Below are positions 30,053 through 39,302 of a stretch of 42,571 nucleotides of DNA, one piece after another; the stretch's first letter is position 1; each line of letters starts with the position of its first letter. Source of the stretch: Erysipelotrichaceae bacterium (GTDB lineage Bacteria; Bacillota_I; Bacilli_A; Erysipelotrichales; Erysipelotrichaceae); contig JAJOHZ010000048.1 in assembly GCA_021209625.1 (NCBI GenBank), positions 1-42,571 of the forward strand, read 5' to 3'. The notes under the pieces were generated by a model, which was given only the letters and a program-made list of their open reading frames with translations, was not told where the DNA came from and did no database searches. The position numbers and the translations under genes were made by a program.

Positions 30053-30883
30053 ATGATGAACACTTTAACCAACATTAAAACAAGTGCAGACTATTTATTA
30101 AAAAGAATACCTAAACAACCAACGTTAGGATTAGTGCTAGGATCAGGATTAGGTGATTTGAGTCAAGAAGTCACCAACAAGCTAGAAATTCCTTATCATG
30201 ACATTCCACACTTCCCACTGTCTACTGTGGAAGGACATGCTGGGTCGTTGTTGTTTGGGGAATTTCAAGGTCATGATGTGGTCTTCATGCAAGGTCGCTT
30301 TCATTATTATGAAGGTTACAGTATGAAGGAAGTGGTTTTTCCTTATTATGTCTTAAAAGAGCTTGGGGTAAAGACCATGATTTTAACCAATGCCTGTGGT
30401 GGAATCAATCCATCGTATGCTCCGGGAGACATTGTCTTGGTGGAGGACTTCATTAATCTAGTGATTCAAAACCCTCTTATTGGACCCAATGATTCCACAT
30501 TAGGTCCACGTTTTCCTGACATGACACAACCTTATGATCAAGACTTAATTGAGTTAGCCACACACTGTGCAAAAGAGCTCAACATACCTGTGAAACAAGG
30601 CGTTTACGGTTTCTTTGCGGGGCCTTATTATGAAACCAGAGCTGAGATTAGAGCCTATGGACGCATGGGATGTGATTTGATTGGCATGAGTACGGTTCCT
30701 GAAACCATCGCCTTGAATCATATGGGTGTGAAGACCATTGCCTTTGCGGTGGTCACCAACATGGCCACAGGCATTCAAAATAAAAAACATGATCATGCTC
30801 ATGTGGTAGTGATGGCCAAACAAGCATCAACTACCCTCTCATTATGGCTTAAACACGTTATTCAATCATTATCAAAGGAATAG
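30053..30883 (+). CDS. punA: Purine-nucleoside phosphorylase
   Basis: LGLVLGSGLGDLSQEV, HFPLSTVEGHAGSLLFG, MQGRFHYYEGYSMKEVVFP, LTNACGGINPSYAPGDIVLVEDFINL, GCDLIGMSTVPETIALNHMG. Confidence 0.95.
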   Translation: MMNTLTNIKTSADYLLKRIPKQPTLGLVLGSGLGDLSQEVTNKLEIPYHDIPHFPLSTVEGHAGSLLFGEFQGHDVVFMQGRFHYYEGYSMKEVVFPYYVLKELGVKTMILTNACGGINPSYAPGDIVLVEDFINLVIQNPLIGPNDSTLGPRFPDMTQPYDQDLIELATHCAKELNIPVKQGVYGFFAGPYYETRAEIRAYGRMGCDLIGMSTVPETIALNHMGVKTIAFAVVTNMATGIQNKKHDHAHVVVMAKQASTTLSLWLKHVIQSLSKE

Positions 30884-30892
30884 GAGAACCTT

Positions 30893-31249
30893 ATGTTCAC
30901 ATTGGAGTTTATTGTTAAGACATTAGTGTCTGCCCTTATCATCAGTATTATTGCCTACATTAGTCGTAAAAGCACGTTCATTGGCGGGCTCATTGCTTCA
31001 CTGCCCTTAACCAGCATTCTCGCTTTAATTTGGATGTATCATGATGGCAGCAGTGTTCAATCCATGATTGAACTGTCCACCATCATCTTTTGGATGGTCA
31101 TTCCTTCCCTTGTGTTCTTCATTGTCTTTCCCTTATTACTCAAAATGAATGTTCCTTTTTATGGAGCATTGATTGGCGCAAGTGTTGTACTGATTCTCAC
31201 ATATGGAGTGTATACTCAACTCTTACTTCGCTTTAATATTCGTCTATAA
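30893..31249 (+). CDS. DUF3147-family membrane protein
   Basis: 118 aa, 4 TM; STFIGGLIASLPLTSILALIWMYHDG. Confidence 0.75.
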   Translation: MFTLEFIVKTLVSALIISIIAYISRKSTFIGGLIASLPLTSILALIWMYHDGSSVQSMIELSTIIFWMVIPSLVFFIVFPLLLKMNVPFYGALIGASVVLILTYGVYTQLLLRFNIRL

Positions 31250-31250
31250 G

Positions 31251-31276
31251 AAAAGATTGCCTATGCAATCTTTTTT
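31251..31276. terminator. Bidirectional terminator
   Basis: AAAAGATTGC-CTAT-GCAATCTTTTTT. Confidence 0.8.
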
Positions 31277-32033
31277 ATGCAACAGTCCATCCCCCATCAA
31301 TGGTCATGGTGGATCCTGTAATCATATCTGAGTGTTCTCCACATAAATAGAGTACCATGTGGGCAATGTCTTCCACATTAATGAGCTGTTTGATGGCTGC
31401 TTTTTGTAGCATGATTTTTGTGATCACTTCATCTTCATCAATATGATGTAGTTTAGCTTGATCCGCAATTTGTTTGTCCACTAAAGGGGTTTTCACATAG
31501 GCAGGACAAATGGAATTCACGGTGATTCCATATGGAGCACCTTCTAGAGCTGAAACCTTGGTCAGTCCACTTAATCCATGTTTTGCGCTAATGTATGCGG
31601 ACTTAAATTCTGAAGCGACTATACCATGAATGGAGTTTAAATGAATGATTCTTCCCCACCCTTTCTCTTTCATCAGTGGCCAGACATACTTGGATAACAA
31701 GAAAGGGGCTGTCAGCATCACATCGAGCATGTAGTCCCATTTGTCTTCATCAAAGGTTTCGATGGAAGAGACATGTTGAAGTCCTGCGACATTGACTAAG
31801 ATATCCACATAACCATATTTGGCTTTAGCCACTTCTATGATTTTCTTACATTCACTTCGTTGAGATAAGTCTGCGACAACATACTCACACTCTAATCTTT
31901 TGGCTTCTTTCATCAGTTCATTTTCTTGTCTGTCTACCATTAAAACATGAAATTTTTGCGCTACAAAAAGTTCTGAGATGGCTAATCCAATCCCACTTGC
32001 AGCACCTGTGACAATACAGATGTGTTCTTGCAT
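31275..32033 (-). CDS. 3-hydroxybutyrate dehydrogenase (SDR)
   Basis: CIVTGAASGIGLAISELF, LVNVAGLQHVSSIETFDEDKWD, NSIHGIVASEFKSAYISAKHGLSGLTKVSALEGAPYGITVNSICPAYVKTPLVDKQI, GSTMTIDGGWTVA. Start set to the ATG after GGAGG. Confidence 0.85.
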   Translation of the reverse strand: MQEHICIVTGAASGIGLAISELFVAQKFHVLMVDRQENELMKEAKRLECEYVVADLSQRSECKKIIEVAKAKYGYVDILVNVAGLQHVSSIETFDEDKWDYMLDVMLTAPFLLSKYVWPLMKEKGWGRIIHLNSIHGIVASEFKSAYISAKHGLSGLTKVSALEGAPYGITVNSICPAYVKTPLVDKQIADQAKLHHIDEDEVITKIMLQKAAIKQLINVEDIAHMVLYLCGEHSDMITGSTMTIDGGWTVA

Positions 32034-32094
32034 ATGATCCTCCAATGAGTTCTAGCTTCTTCTCAATCGTAACAGATATGAAAGCGGTGTCAAG

Positions 32095-32119
32095 AAAAAA
32101 TCCACTATTCAGTGGATTT
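32095..32119 (-). terminator. Intrinsic terminator after hbd
   Basis: Minus strand AAATCCACT-GAAT-AGTGGATTTTTT. Confidence 0.75.
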
Positions 32120-32127
32120 AATGTGAA

Positions 32128-32961
32128 TTAGTAAGTAAAGAATCCTTGTCCTGTCTTACGACCGAGTTGATTCGCACGAACTTTCTTCTTGAGAAGTTGA
32201 TGAGGTTTGTATTTGTCCCCTAATTCTTCAAATAACGTTTCCATGATGGCTAAGCAGACATCGAGTCCAATAAGATCTCCTAATGCTAAAGGTCCTAATG
32301 GATGATTGGCTCCTAACTTCATTGCGGTATCAATGTCTTCAGCACTGGCTACGCCTTCATGTAAGCATGCAATGGCTTCATTGATCATTGGGATGAGGAT
32401 ACGGTTAACCACAAAGCCTGGGGCTTCATTGACGATGACAGGGGTTTTGTTGATAGCTAAGACAACTTCTCTCACCTTTTCAACTACATTCACATCCGTC
32501 ACTTGGCCTGAAATGATTTCCACTAAAGCCATCATAGGGACTGGATTAAAGAAATGAAGTCCTATGACCTGAGTTGGACGTTGGGTTGCCATCGCTACTT
32601 CAGTGATGGAAAGTGATGATGTGTTAGTTGCTAAAATGGCTTCTGCCTTCACCACTTGATCTAATTCTTTGAAAATGGCTTTTTTAATGTTGGCATTTTC
32701 AGTAGCAGCTTCAATGACTAAATCAGAATCTGCAATATCACTTAACTCACTTGAGAAAGTAAGGTTAGCCATGATAGCATCCATGCCTTCTTGAGTCAGT
32801 TTTGCTTTTTCTACACTACGACCTAAATTCTTTTCAATGGATTTCTTGGCCTTGGCAAGAGCTTCACTTTGAATGTCTCGTACAACAACTTTGTATTGTG
32901 ATGCTAAGACTTGAGCTATCCCAGAACCCATGACTCCTGATCCGATTACAGCGATTTTCAT
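32128..32961 (-). CDS. hbd: 3-hydroxybutyryl-CoA dehydrogenase
   Basis: KIAVIGSGVMGSGIAQVLA, LATNTSSLSITEVA, GLHFFNPVPMMALVEII, GFVVNRILIPMINEA, HPLGPLALGDLIGLDVCLAIM, RKTGQGFFTY. Confidence 0.95.
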   Translation of the reverse strand: MKIAVIGSGVMGSGIAQVLASQYKVVVRDIQSEALAKAKKSIEKNLGRSVEKAKLTQEGMDAIMANLTFSSELSDIADSDLVIEAATENANIKKAIFKELDQVVKAEAILATNTSSLSITEVAMATQRPTQVIGLHFFNPVPMMALVEIISGQVTDVNVVEKVREVVLAINKTPVIVNEAPGFVVNRILIPMINEAIACLHEGVASAEDIDTAMKLGANHPLGPLALGDLIGLDVCLAIMETLFEELGDKYKPHQLLKKKVRANQLGRKTGQGFFTY

Positions 32962-33038
32962 GTTTTTCTCCCTCAAATACAACCAATGCTTCCCAGGGTA
33001 ACTGGAAAGCATTGGAGTACACTATGTTGATTTAAAGC

Positions 33039-34364
33039 TTAGTAGATTCCAAGGCTTGCTAAGATAATAGCAGCGATAACAGAAACCACAGGAATGAGTG
33101 TAGCAACCATGAAGATGTCAAGGTATGAATCTTTATGAGTCATGGAAGTAACAGCAAGTAATGTTAATACCGCACCGTTATGAGGTAAAGTATCAAGACC
33201 GCCTGATGATAATGAAGCTACACGGTGGAATGCTTCTAGAGGGATTCCAGAAGAAGCAGATAGAGCAACGAAGTTTTCTCCTAAAGCAGCAAGAGCAATA
33301 CCCATACCGCCTGATGCAGATCCAGTAGCACCAGCTAAGATATTAACGGCAACAGCTTCAGCAATAAGTGGGTTACCTTCGATACCTAATACAGCATCAG
33401 TTAATTGAGTAAATCCAGGAACCGCGCGAACGACAGCACCGAAACCTACAGCTGCAGATGTATTGATGATAGCAAGAACGGATCCAGACGCACCAGCGTT
33501 GATTGTGTTAACAACATTTGGCATACGTTTCCAGAACAATAAGATAGCTAAGACGATACCAAGTACTAAGGATTCAATAATAACGATTGGTCCACGTCCG
33601 AATGTTGCAGTAAAGTTTTCAACACCCATAACAGTAGCAATGTTTAATGAAACGATAACAGCAAGTAATGGAAGGATTGCAAGTCCCCAATGAGGAAGTT
33701 TGCCTTCTTTTTCTTCAACTTTTTTGTCAAGTTCTGTGTAAACAACACCTTTTGCAGTGTATTGTTTTTCACGGTAAGTTAACCAAGCCATACCGCCACC
33801 TAACATAATGATTGCGCCAACTAGACCCATGATAGGAGCTGCTGCTGCAGTAGTGTCAAAGTATTGGATAGGAATTAAGTTTTGGATTTGTGGAGATCCA
33901 GGAAGAGCAGTCATGGTGAATGTGAATGCACCTAAAGCGATTGCTCCAGGAATAAGACGACGAGTGATGTTTGCTTCACGATACAATGCGATAGCGATTG
34001 GATAGATAGCAAATACGACGACGAATAATGAGATACCACCGTAAGTTAATACAGCAGCTGCTAAGACGACCGCTAAGATAGCGAACTTCTTACCAATGAG
34101 TTCAACAACGAAGTGAGCAACAGAGCGTGCTGCGCCAGTTTCGTCCATGATTTTTCCAAAAATAGCACCTAACATAAACACTGGGAACCAGGATTTAGCA
34201 AATCCTACGAAGCCAGTCATGTAAGTATCAGTGTAAGCTGGAATTAATTCTAACCCCCCGGTCAAAGCAACTACTAGAGCGGTGATTGGTGCGACCCAAA
34301 TGATGGACATTCCTTTGTAAGCAAGGAACATAAGCAATGCTAAGCCTAAAAATATACCCCACAT
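33039..34364 (-). CDS. GntP-family permease
   Basis: 441 aa, many TM; FGKIMDETGAARSVAHFVVELIGKKFA, GATGSASGGMGIALAALGE, ASLSSGGLDTLPHNGAVLTLLAVT. Confidence 0.9.
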   Translation of the reverse strand: MWGIFLGLALLMFLAYKGMSIIWVAPITALVVALTGGLELIPAYTDTYMTGFVGFAKSWFPVFMLGAIFGKIMDETGAARSVAHFVVELIGKKFAILAVVLAAAVLTYGGISLFVVVFAIYPIAIALYREANITRRLIPGAIALGAFTFTMTALPGSPQIQNLIPIQYFDTTAAAAPIMGLVGAIIMLGGGMAWLTYREKQYTAKGVVYTELDKKVEEKEGKLPHWGLAILPLLAVIVSLNIATVMGVENFTATFGRGPIVIIESLVLGIVLAILLFWKRMPNVVNTINAGASGSVLAIINTSAAVGFGAVVRAVPGFTQLTDAVLGIEGNPLIAEAVAVNILAGATGSASGGMGIALAALGENFVALSASSGIPLEAFHRVASLSSGGLDTLPHNGAVLTLLAVTSMTHKDSYLDIFMVATLIPVVSVIAAIILASLGIY

Positions 34365-34387
34365 AAAATTTTCCTCCTCTTCTGTGG

Positions 34388-35941
34388 TTAAATTTTAATG
34401 CCGATAGTTGGTTCCATGAAGATGCGAGCATCCATGGTCTTGAGGTTTTCACTGATGATAGGTTTGAAATCCATGTAAGCAAGGACATCTTTCTCAAGGT
34501 CTACACCTGGAGCAATCTCAGTTAAAACAACGCCTTGTGGTCCTAATTCAAATACAGCACGCTCAGTGATGTACATGACAGGTTGGCCTACTTCTAATGC
34601 ATAGTCTCCACTGAAGGTAACTTGTTCAACAGCAGTGACAAACTTCTTATTGCGTCCTTCAACAACAATGTTCAATTTGCCGTCTTTTGCTTCTACTTCT
34701 AAGCCACCTGCAGTGAATGTACCTAAGAAAATAACTTTCTTCGCATTTTGAGTGATGTTGATGAATCCGCCTGCTCCAGCAATCTTAGGTCCGAACTTAG
34801 AAACGTTGATGTTACCCTTCACGTCACATTCAGCTAAACCTAAATAAGCAAGGTCTAATCCACCACCATCATAGAAGTCAAATTGGTAAGGTTGGTCAAT
34901 GATGGCTTCTGGGTTGGTTGCAGCTCCAAAGCTTAAACCTCCAGCAGGAATTCCACCAATAGGACCTGGTTCGATTGTAAGAATCATACTATTGCCAATG
35001 CCTTCTTCGTTTGCAACACGTGCAACCCCTTCTGGCATACCAATACCTAAGTTTACAATCGCATTAGGAATAAGTTCCATAGCAGCACGACGAGCAATGA
35101 CTTTACGATCATCCAATTCCATCGGCTTCATGCTATTCACAGGAACTTTAACACTACCAGTGTAAGAAGCGTTAAAGTCTTCAGCAAATGTTTGCATGTG
35201 ATTCTTCATGTCAGCCACTTGAACGATAGTATCCACATAGATTCCAGGAATTTTAACAAGTTTCGGATCAAGTGTTCCAGCCTTAACGACTTTTTCAACT
35301 TGAACGATGACTTTACCACCTGAGTTCTTGCATGCTTGCGCAATGGATAATACTTCAAGTGATCCAGCTTCTTTTTCCATCGTGACGTTTCCGTTTTCAT
35401 CAGCGTAAGTTCCACGAATGAATGCGAAATCGATTGGGAATGCTTTGTACATTAAGTATTCTTTACCACGTAGTTCAATGAGTTCAACCATATCTTCTTT
35501 AGTGACTTCATTGAGTTTTCCACCTTGTAGACGTGGGTCAACAAAGGTTTTTAAACCAACACGAGTAATGGTACCTGGTTTGTTAGCAGCGATATCTCTG
35601 AATAAGTGAGAAATACATCCTTGTGGGAAGTTGTATGCTTCGATTTTGTTGTCTAAGGCTAATTTTTGAACCTTAGGAACAAGACCCCAGTGTCCACCAA
35701 TAACACGTTTAAGTAATCCTTCGTGTCCAAAGTGATTTAAACCACGAGTTTTACCATCGCCTTGACCAGCTGCGTAAACTAAAGTTAAGTTCTTAGGCTC
35801 ACCCGTTTCAACGAAGCGGTTTTCAATTGCGATTTCCAATTCTTCTGGTACAGCATTACCAACGAATCCGCCGGTAGCAATTGTGCTGTTTGACGTCACT
35901 AACTTTACAGCTTCCGCTGCAGTCATAAATTTCACTGCCAT
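34388..35941 (-). CDS. Acyl-CoA:acetate/3-ketoacid CoA-transferase (fused alpha-beta)
   Basis: [75 protein letters not shown]. Confidence 0.93.
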   Translation of the reverse strand: MAVKFMTAAEAVKLVTSNSTIATGGFVGNAVPEELEIAIENRFVETGEPKNLTLVYAAGQGDGKTRGLNHFGHEGLLKRVIGGHWGLVPKVQKLALDNKIEAYNFPQGCISHLFRDIAANKPGTITRVGLKTFVDPRLQGGKLNEVTKEDMVELIELRGKEYLMYKAFPIDFAFIRGTYADENGNVTMEKEAGSLEVLSIAQACKNSGGKVIVQVEKVVKAGTLDPKLVKIPGIYVDTIVQVADMKNHMQTFAEDFNASYTGSVKVPVNSMKPMELDDRKVIARRAAMELIPNAIVNLGIGMPEGVARVANEEGIGNSMILTIEPGPIGGIPAGGLSFGAATNPEAIIDQPYQFDFYDGGGLDLAYLGLAECDVKGNINVSKFGPKIAGAGGFINITQNAKKVIFLGTFTAGGLEVEAKDGKLNIVVEGRNKKFVTAVEQVTFSGDYALEVGQPVMYITERAVFELGPQGVVLTEIAPGVDLEKDVLAYMDFKPIISENLKTMDARIFMEPTIGIKI

Positions 35942-35973
35942 ATGTTCCTCCTGTGTGAATACTGTGTTTAAGA

Positions 35974-36693
35974 TTAAAGTCTCATTCCACCATTCACGCT
36001 TAGGTTGTGACCGGTGATGTAGGAAGCATCATCAGATGCTAAGAATAAAGCAGCTGTTGCGATTTCTTCTGGTTGAGCCAAACGTTTTAACATCGTTTGT
36101 GCTGCGAATTTGTCAAGTAGATCTTGAGGTACAGTTTTAAGAATGTCAGTTAATGTGTAACCTGGAGCAATGGAGTTAACACGAACTTGTGCACCCTTCA
36201 TGGCGAATTCTTTAGCCCAAGACTTTGTCATACCAATGACACCAGCTTTTGTAGCTGCATAGTTAGCTTGTCCAATGTTACCAAATTCTCCAACAACGGA
36301 AGAAATGTTAATGATGGATCCTGAACCTTGTTCAGCCATGAATGGTCCAACAAAGCGAGTTAAGTTGAAGACACCTTTAAGGTTAACATCAATAACAAGG
36401 TTCCACATATCATCACTCATTTTGCGAGTGAGTGAATCACGAGTGATACCAGCATTGTTCACTAGGATATCAATACGACCATATTTTTCTTTTGCATAGT
36501 TGAATAGTTTTTCGCATCCTTCAACGTCTGTTACGTTAAGTTGGAAACCTTCAACTCCTTCGCATTCATAATTTAATTCGCCCATGTCAGCAGCAATGAC
36601 TTTTGCACCTTCTTTAGCGAATAATTCTGCCATGGATTGTCCTAATCCACGTGCGCCACCAGTAATGATAGCTACTTTTCCTTCTAATCTCAT
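35974..36693 (-). CDS. SDR, FabG/acetoacetyl-CoA reductase-like
   Basis: [74 protein letters not shown]. Confidence 0.9.
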   Translation of the reverse strand: MRLEGKVAIITGGARGLGQSMAELFAKEGAKVIAADMGELNYECEGVEGFQLNVTDVEGCEKLFNYAKEKYGRIDILVNNAGITRDSLTRKMSDDMWNLVIDVNLKGVFNLTRFVGPFMAEQGSGSIINISSVVGEFGNIGQANYAATKAGVIGMTKSWAKEFAMKGAQVRVNSIAPGYTLTDILKTVPQDLLDKFAAQTMLKRLAQPEEIATAALFLASDDASYITGHNLSVNGGMRL

Positions 36694-36726
36694 TGTTTCT
36701 CTCCTTTTTCTTTCTATTGAGTTGGT

Positions 36727-37908
36727 TTACTCTTTACCAACGATCAGTGAGATACCTTGACCTCCACCGATACAAAGGGTAGCTAAACCATATTTAACTT
36801 CTTCACGACGTTTCATTTCATGAAGTAATGTGACTAAGATACGTGCACCACTTGCACCAATTGGGTGACCTAACGCAATCGCTCCACCATTGACGTTAAC
36901 AATGGAAGGATCAAGTTCTAAGCTCTTCACTACGCTAAGTGATTGTGCTGCGAACGCTTCGTTAGCTTCGATAAGTCCTAAATCTTTAACTTCTAATCCA
37001 GCTTTTTTAAGTGCTTTACGAGTAGAAGGAATTGGTCCTGTACCCATGATTTGTGGATCAACACCAGCAGAAGCATAAGATTTAATTACTGCAAGAGGAG
37101 TTAAACCTAAGGATTGAGCTTTTTCTTTGCTCATAAGAACTAAAGCTGCAGCACCATCATTGATTCCTGAAGCATTACCAGCAGTCACTGATCCATCTTT
37201 CTTAAAGGCTGGACGAAGTTTTGCTAATCCCTCTAATGAAGCATTGGCTTTTGGATATTCATCTGTATCAACCACGATGTCACCTTTTTTAGAAGCGATA
37301 ACAACGGGAACAATTTCATCTTTAAATTTGCCATCCGCAATAGCTTTAACCGCACGATGTTGGCTTTCAACCGCGAAAGCATCTTGCTCTTCACGAGTGA
37401 ATCCATATTCAGTGACAATGTTTTCTGCCGTAATCCCCATGTGTACTCCACTGAATGCATCAGTGAGTCCATCATAGACCATGGTGTCAACCATGGTTGC
37501 TTGACCCATGCGAGCTCCCCAACGTGCTGAAGGAACAACATACGCTGATAAACTCATGTTTTCGGTTCCACCCGCTACCACAATGTCGGCATCCCCACAC
37601 GCAATTGCATTCGCAGCTAAAGCCACTGTCTTAAGACCTGATCCACAGACCTTGTTAACAGTGTATGATGATACTTCTTGTGGGATACCTGCTTTAATGG
37701 ACACTTGGCGAGCGACATTTTGCCCTAATCCAGCTTGTAGAACGTTACCAAAGATAACTTCTTCAACCATTTCAGGAGAAATCTTCGCTTGAGCGATGGC
37801 TTCTTTGACGACAGTAGCTCCTAAGTCAACTGCACTTACATCTTTAAGTGAGCCTCCAAAGGTTCCAATCGCGGTACGAACAGCCGATACAATGACCACT
37901 TCTTTCAT
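36727..37908 (-). CDS. Acetyl-CoA C-acetyltransferase (thiolase)
   Basis: [88 protein letters not shown]. Confidence 0.96.
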   Translation of the reverse strand: MKEVVIVSAVRTAIGTFGGSLKDVSAVDLGATVVKEAIAQAKISPEMVEEVIFGNVLQAGLGQNVARQVSIKAGIPQEVSSYTVNKVCGSGLKTVALAANAIACGDADIVVAGGTENMSLSAYVVPSARWGARMGQATMVDTMVYDGLTDAFSGVHMGITAENIVTEYGFTREEQDAFAVESQHRAVKAIADGKFKDEIVPVVIASKKGDIVVDTDEYPKANASLEGLAKLRPAFKKDGSVTAGNASGINDGAAALVLMSKEKAQSLGLTPLAVIKSYASAGVDPQIMGTGPIPSTRKALKKAGLEVKDLGLIEANEAFAAQSLSVVKSLELDPSIVNVNGGAIALGHPIGASGARILVTLLHEMKRREEVKYGLATLCIGGGQGISLIVGKE

Positions 37909-37958
37909 AATATCCTCCTTGATATTTGTTTTAATTATAGTAGTTGTGAATAAATTAC

Positions 37959-37973
37959 TTTAAGCGCTTACAA
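37959..37973 (-). promoter_or_regulatory. Putative cre (CcpA) site upstream of the thiolase operon
   Basis: Minus strand TTGTAAGCGCTTAAA resembles the Firmicutes cre consensus; a second cre-like palindrome TTCAAGCGTTTTGAA lies at 37991-38005. Confidence 0.5.
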
Positions 37974-38015
37974 CGTCATTTTAATGCTTATTCAAGCGTT
38001 TTGAAAATACCAAGT

Positions 38016-38071
38016 ACTTATAGATTGTATAAGTTATTTTTATAGGGTATGATTATGACATGTGATGTCAT
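38016..38071 (+). promoter_or_regulatory. Candidate LysR-regulator binding sites
   Basis: ACTTAT-N7-ATAAGT (38016-38034) and ATGACAT-GTG-ATGTCAT (38055-38071) between the divergent thiolase and lysR-type genes. Confidence 0.45.
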
Positions 38072-38083
38072 CTTGGAGGTTTT

Positions 38084-39004
38084 ATGGATATTTACCAGCT
38101 CAAGTATTTCTGTGCCATTATTGAATCCGACTATAATATTTCTGCTGCGGCAAAAAAACTTCATGTTTCTCAACCCGCTTTAACCCAAGTGATTAAGAAG
38201 TTTGAATCCGATGAAAAAATTGATCTCTTCATTCGACAACAAGGTCGTTTAGCTGGCTTAACCCCTCAAGGAGAATCCTTTTACACCAATGCCACTAATG
38301 TGATTTACCATCATGAACGCATGATGAAAGAGTTAAGAGAACACTCGACAAAAGCAAGAGGAAAGATACGCATTGGTATTCCTCCTCTTGTGTTAACCGT
38401 ATTGTTTACCGACATCCTATCCAAATTAGTGATCACAAACCCAGATATTCAGTTTGATATCATTGAAGAGGGAGCATTTGAACTCCAACGAATACTTAAG
38501 CTTCAAGAAATCGACTTTGCGGTCATTTTACAACCGACTGATCTTAATAGTATGCATTTTAAAGAAGAAGTCATCTTTGTAGAGGAAGTGTGTTGCTTCT
38601 TATCCAAAGATCATACTTTAGCTAAAATTAAGAACACCATGGATTGGAGTGATTTAAAAGAACAAAATCTAGCCATCTTCTCTAGCACCTTCATGATTCA
38701 TCATCAGCTCATGAGAAAATTTGAAAGTTTAAACATTGTTCCTAAGATTGCACTGATGTCCACCTCATGGGATTTCTTACTCGAATCCACCTTAAACTCT
38801 GATTTCATCACGGTTCTTCCAGGACCGGTTAGAAATCACATTGTTAAGGACCGGATTAAAGAAATGAGATTCACAGTGCCTATGCCTTGGAAAGTGGTCT
38901 TAACCTATCCTAATAAATCTCATTACAGTCGTATTGAGACGTACACTCGAGATAGTATCTACCATTACTTTCAATCCAACAAACCCATCGAACCCATTCA
39001 GTAA
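38084..39004 (+). CDS. LysR-family transcriptional regulator
   Basis: MDIYQLKYFCAIIESDYNISAAAKKLHVSQPALTQVIKKFES. Confidence 0.95.
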   Translation: MDIYQLKYFCAIIESDYNISAAAKKLHVSQPALTQVIKKFESDEKIDLFIRQQGRLAGLTPQGESFYTNATNVIYHHERMMKELREHSTKARGKIRIGIPPLVLTVLFTDILSKLVITNPDIQFDIIEEGAFELQRILKLQEIDFAVILQPTDLNSMHFKEEVIFVEEVCCFLSKDHTLAKIKNTMDWSDLKEQNLAIFSSTFMIHHQLMRKFESLNIVPKIALMSTSWDFLLESTLNSDFITVLPGPVRNHIVKDRIKEMRFTVPMPWKVVLTYPNKSHYSRIETYTRDSIYHYFQSNKPIEPIQ

Positions 39005-39026
39005 CTTCCTTAACTGGAAGTTATTT
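39002..39026 (+). terminator. Weak intrinsic terminator
   Basis: TAACTTCC-TTAACT-GGAAGTTA-TTTT. Confidence 0.55.
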
Positions 39027-39056
39027 TATGAAAATATGTGAAAGAAATTATTATTC

Positions 39057-39085
39057 TTGCATTCTTTTTCATGATTTGTTACACT
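39057..39085 (+). promoter_or_regulatory. Putative promoter for the leader/TrpXYZ-like operon
   Basis: TTGCAT N17 TACACT. Confidence 0.5.
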
Positions 39086-39111
39086 TCAAAACAAGAAAGG
39101 ATATTAAGATC

Positions 39112-39165
39112 ATGACCAATCACAAATCTTTCCATGTGTCTTCTTATTACGGATATTATCACTAA
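39112..39165 (+). CDS. Tyr-rich leader peptide MTNHKSFHVSSYYGYYH
   Basis: 17 codons with clustered TAT TAC GGA TAT TAT CAC TAA immediately before nested inverted repeats and a terminator. Confidence 0.6.
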   Translation: MTNHKSFHVSSYYGYYH

Positions 39166-39168
39166 CTA

Positions 39169-39282
39169 GGTTTATATCACATTGTAGATATAGACCACTT
39201 TATGTTGGAAATATCTACGATTGACACAATACACAAGAAATCTCTTTTATTGGCCACGCGTAGATGCGTGTTTTTTTATTTT
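39169..39282 (+). promoter_or_regulatory. Transcription attenuator (serial alternative stems + terminator) upstream of the ABC transporter
   Basis: A GGTTTATATC (39169-39178) pairs B GATATAGACC (39187-39196); B GTAGATAT (39184-39191) pairs C ATATCTAC (39211-39218); C ATCTACG (39213-39219) pairs D CGTAGAT (39259-39265); terminator CACGCG-TAGA-TGCGTG-TTTTTTTATTTT (39255-39282). Confidence 0.7.
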
Positions 39283-39302
39283 ATCCCCCTTGAAAGGAAC
39301 TA

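Noticed and set aside
33463-35609. Antisense ORFs of 60-116 aa opposite the GntP, CoA-transferase and thiolase genes
   Set aside because: Lie entirely within well-supported genes on the other strand, with no RBS or recognisable protein pattern.
31275-37908. Butyrate or PHA biosynthesis operon
   Set aside because: No crotonase, butyryl-CoA dehydrogenase, Etf or PHA synthase in the window; ketone-body-type metabolism fits better.
39028-39165. Longer in-frame ORF starting at 39028 as the true leader
   Set aside because: It would begin upstream of the putative promoter (TTGCAT/TACACT), so the 17-aa ORF at 39112 fits the predicted transcript better.
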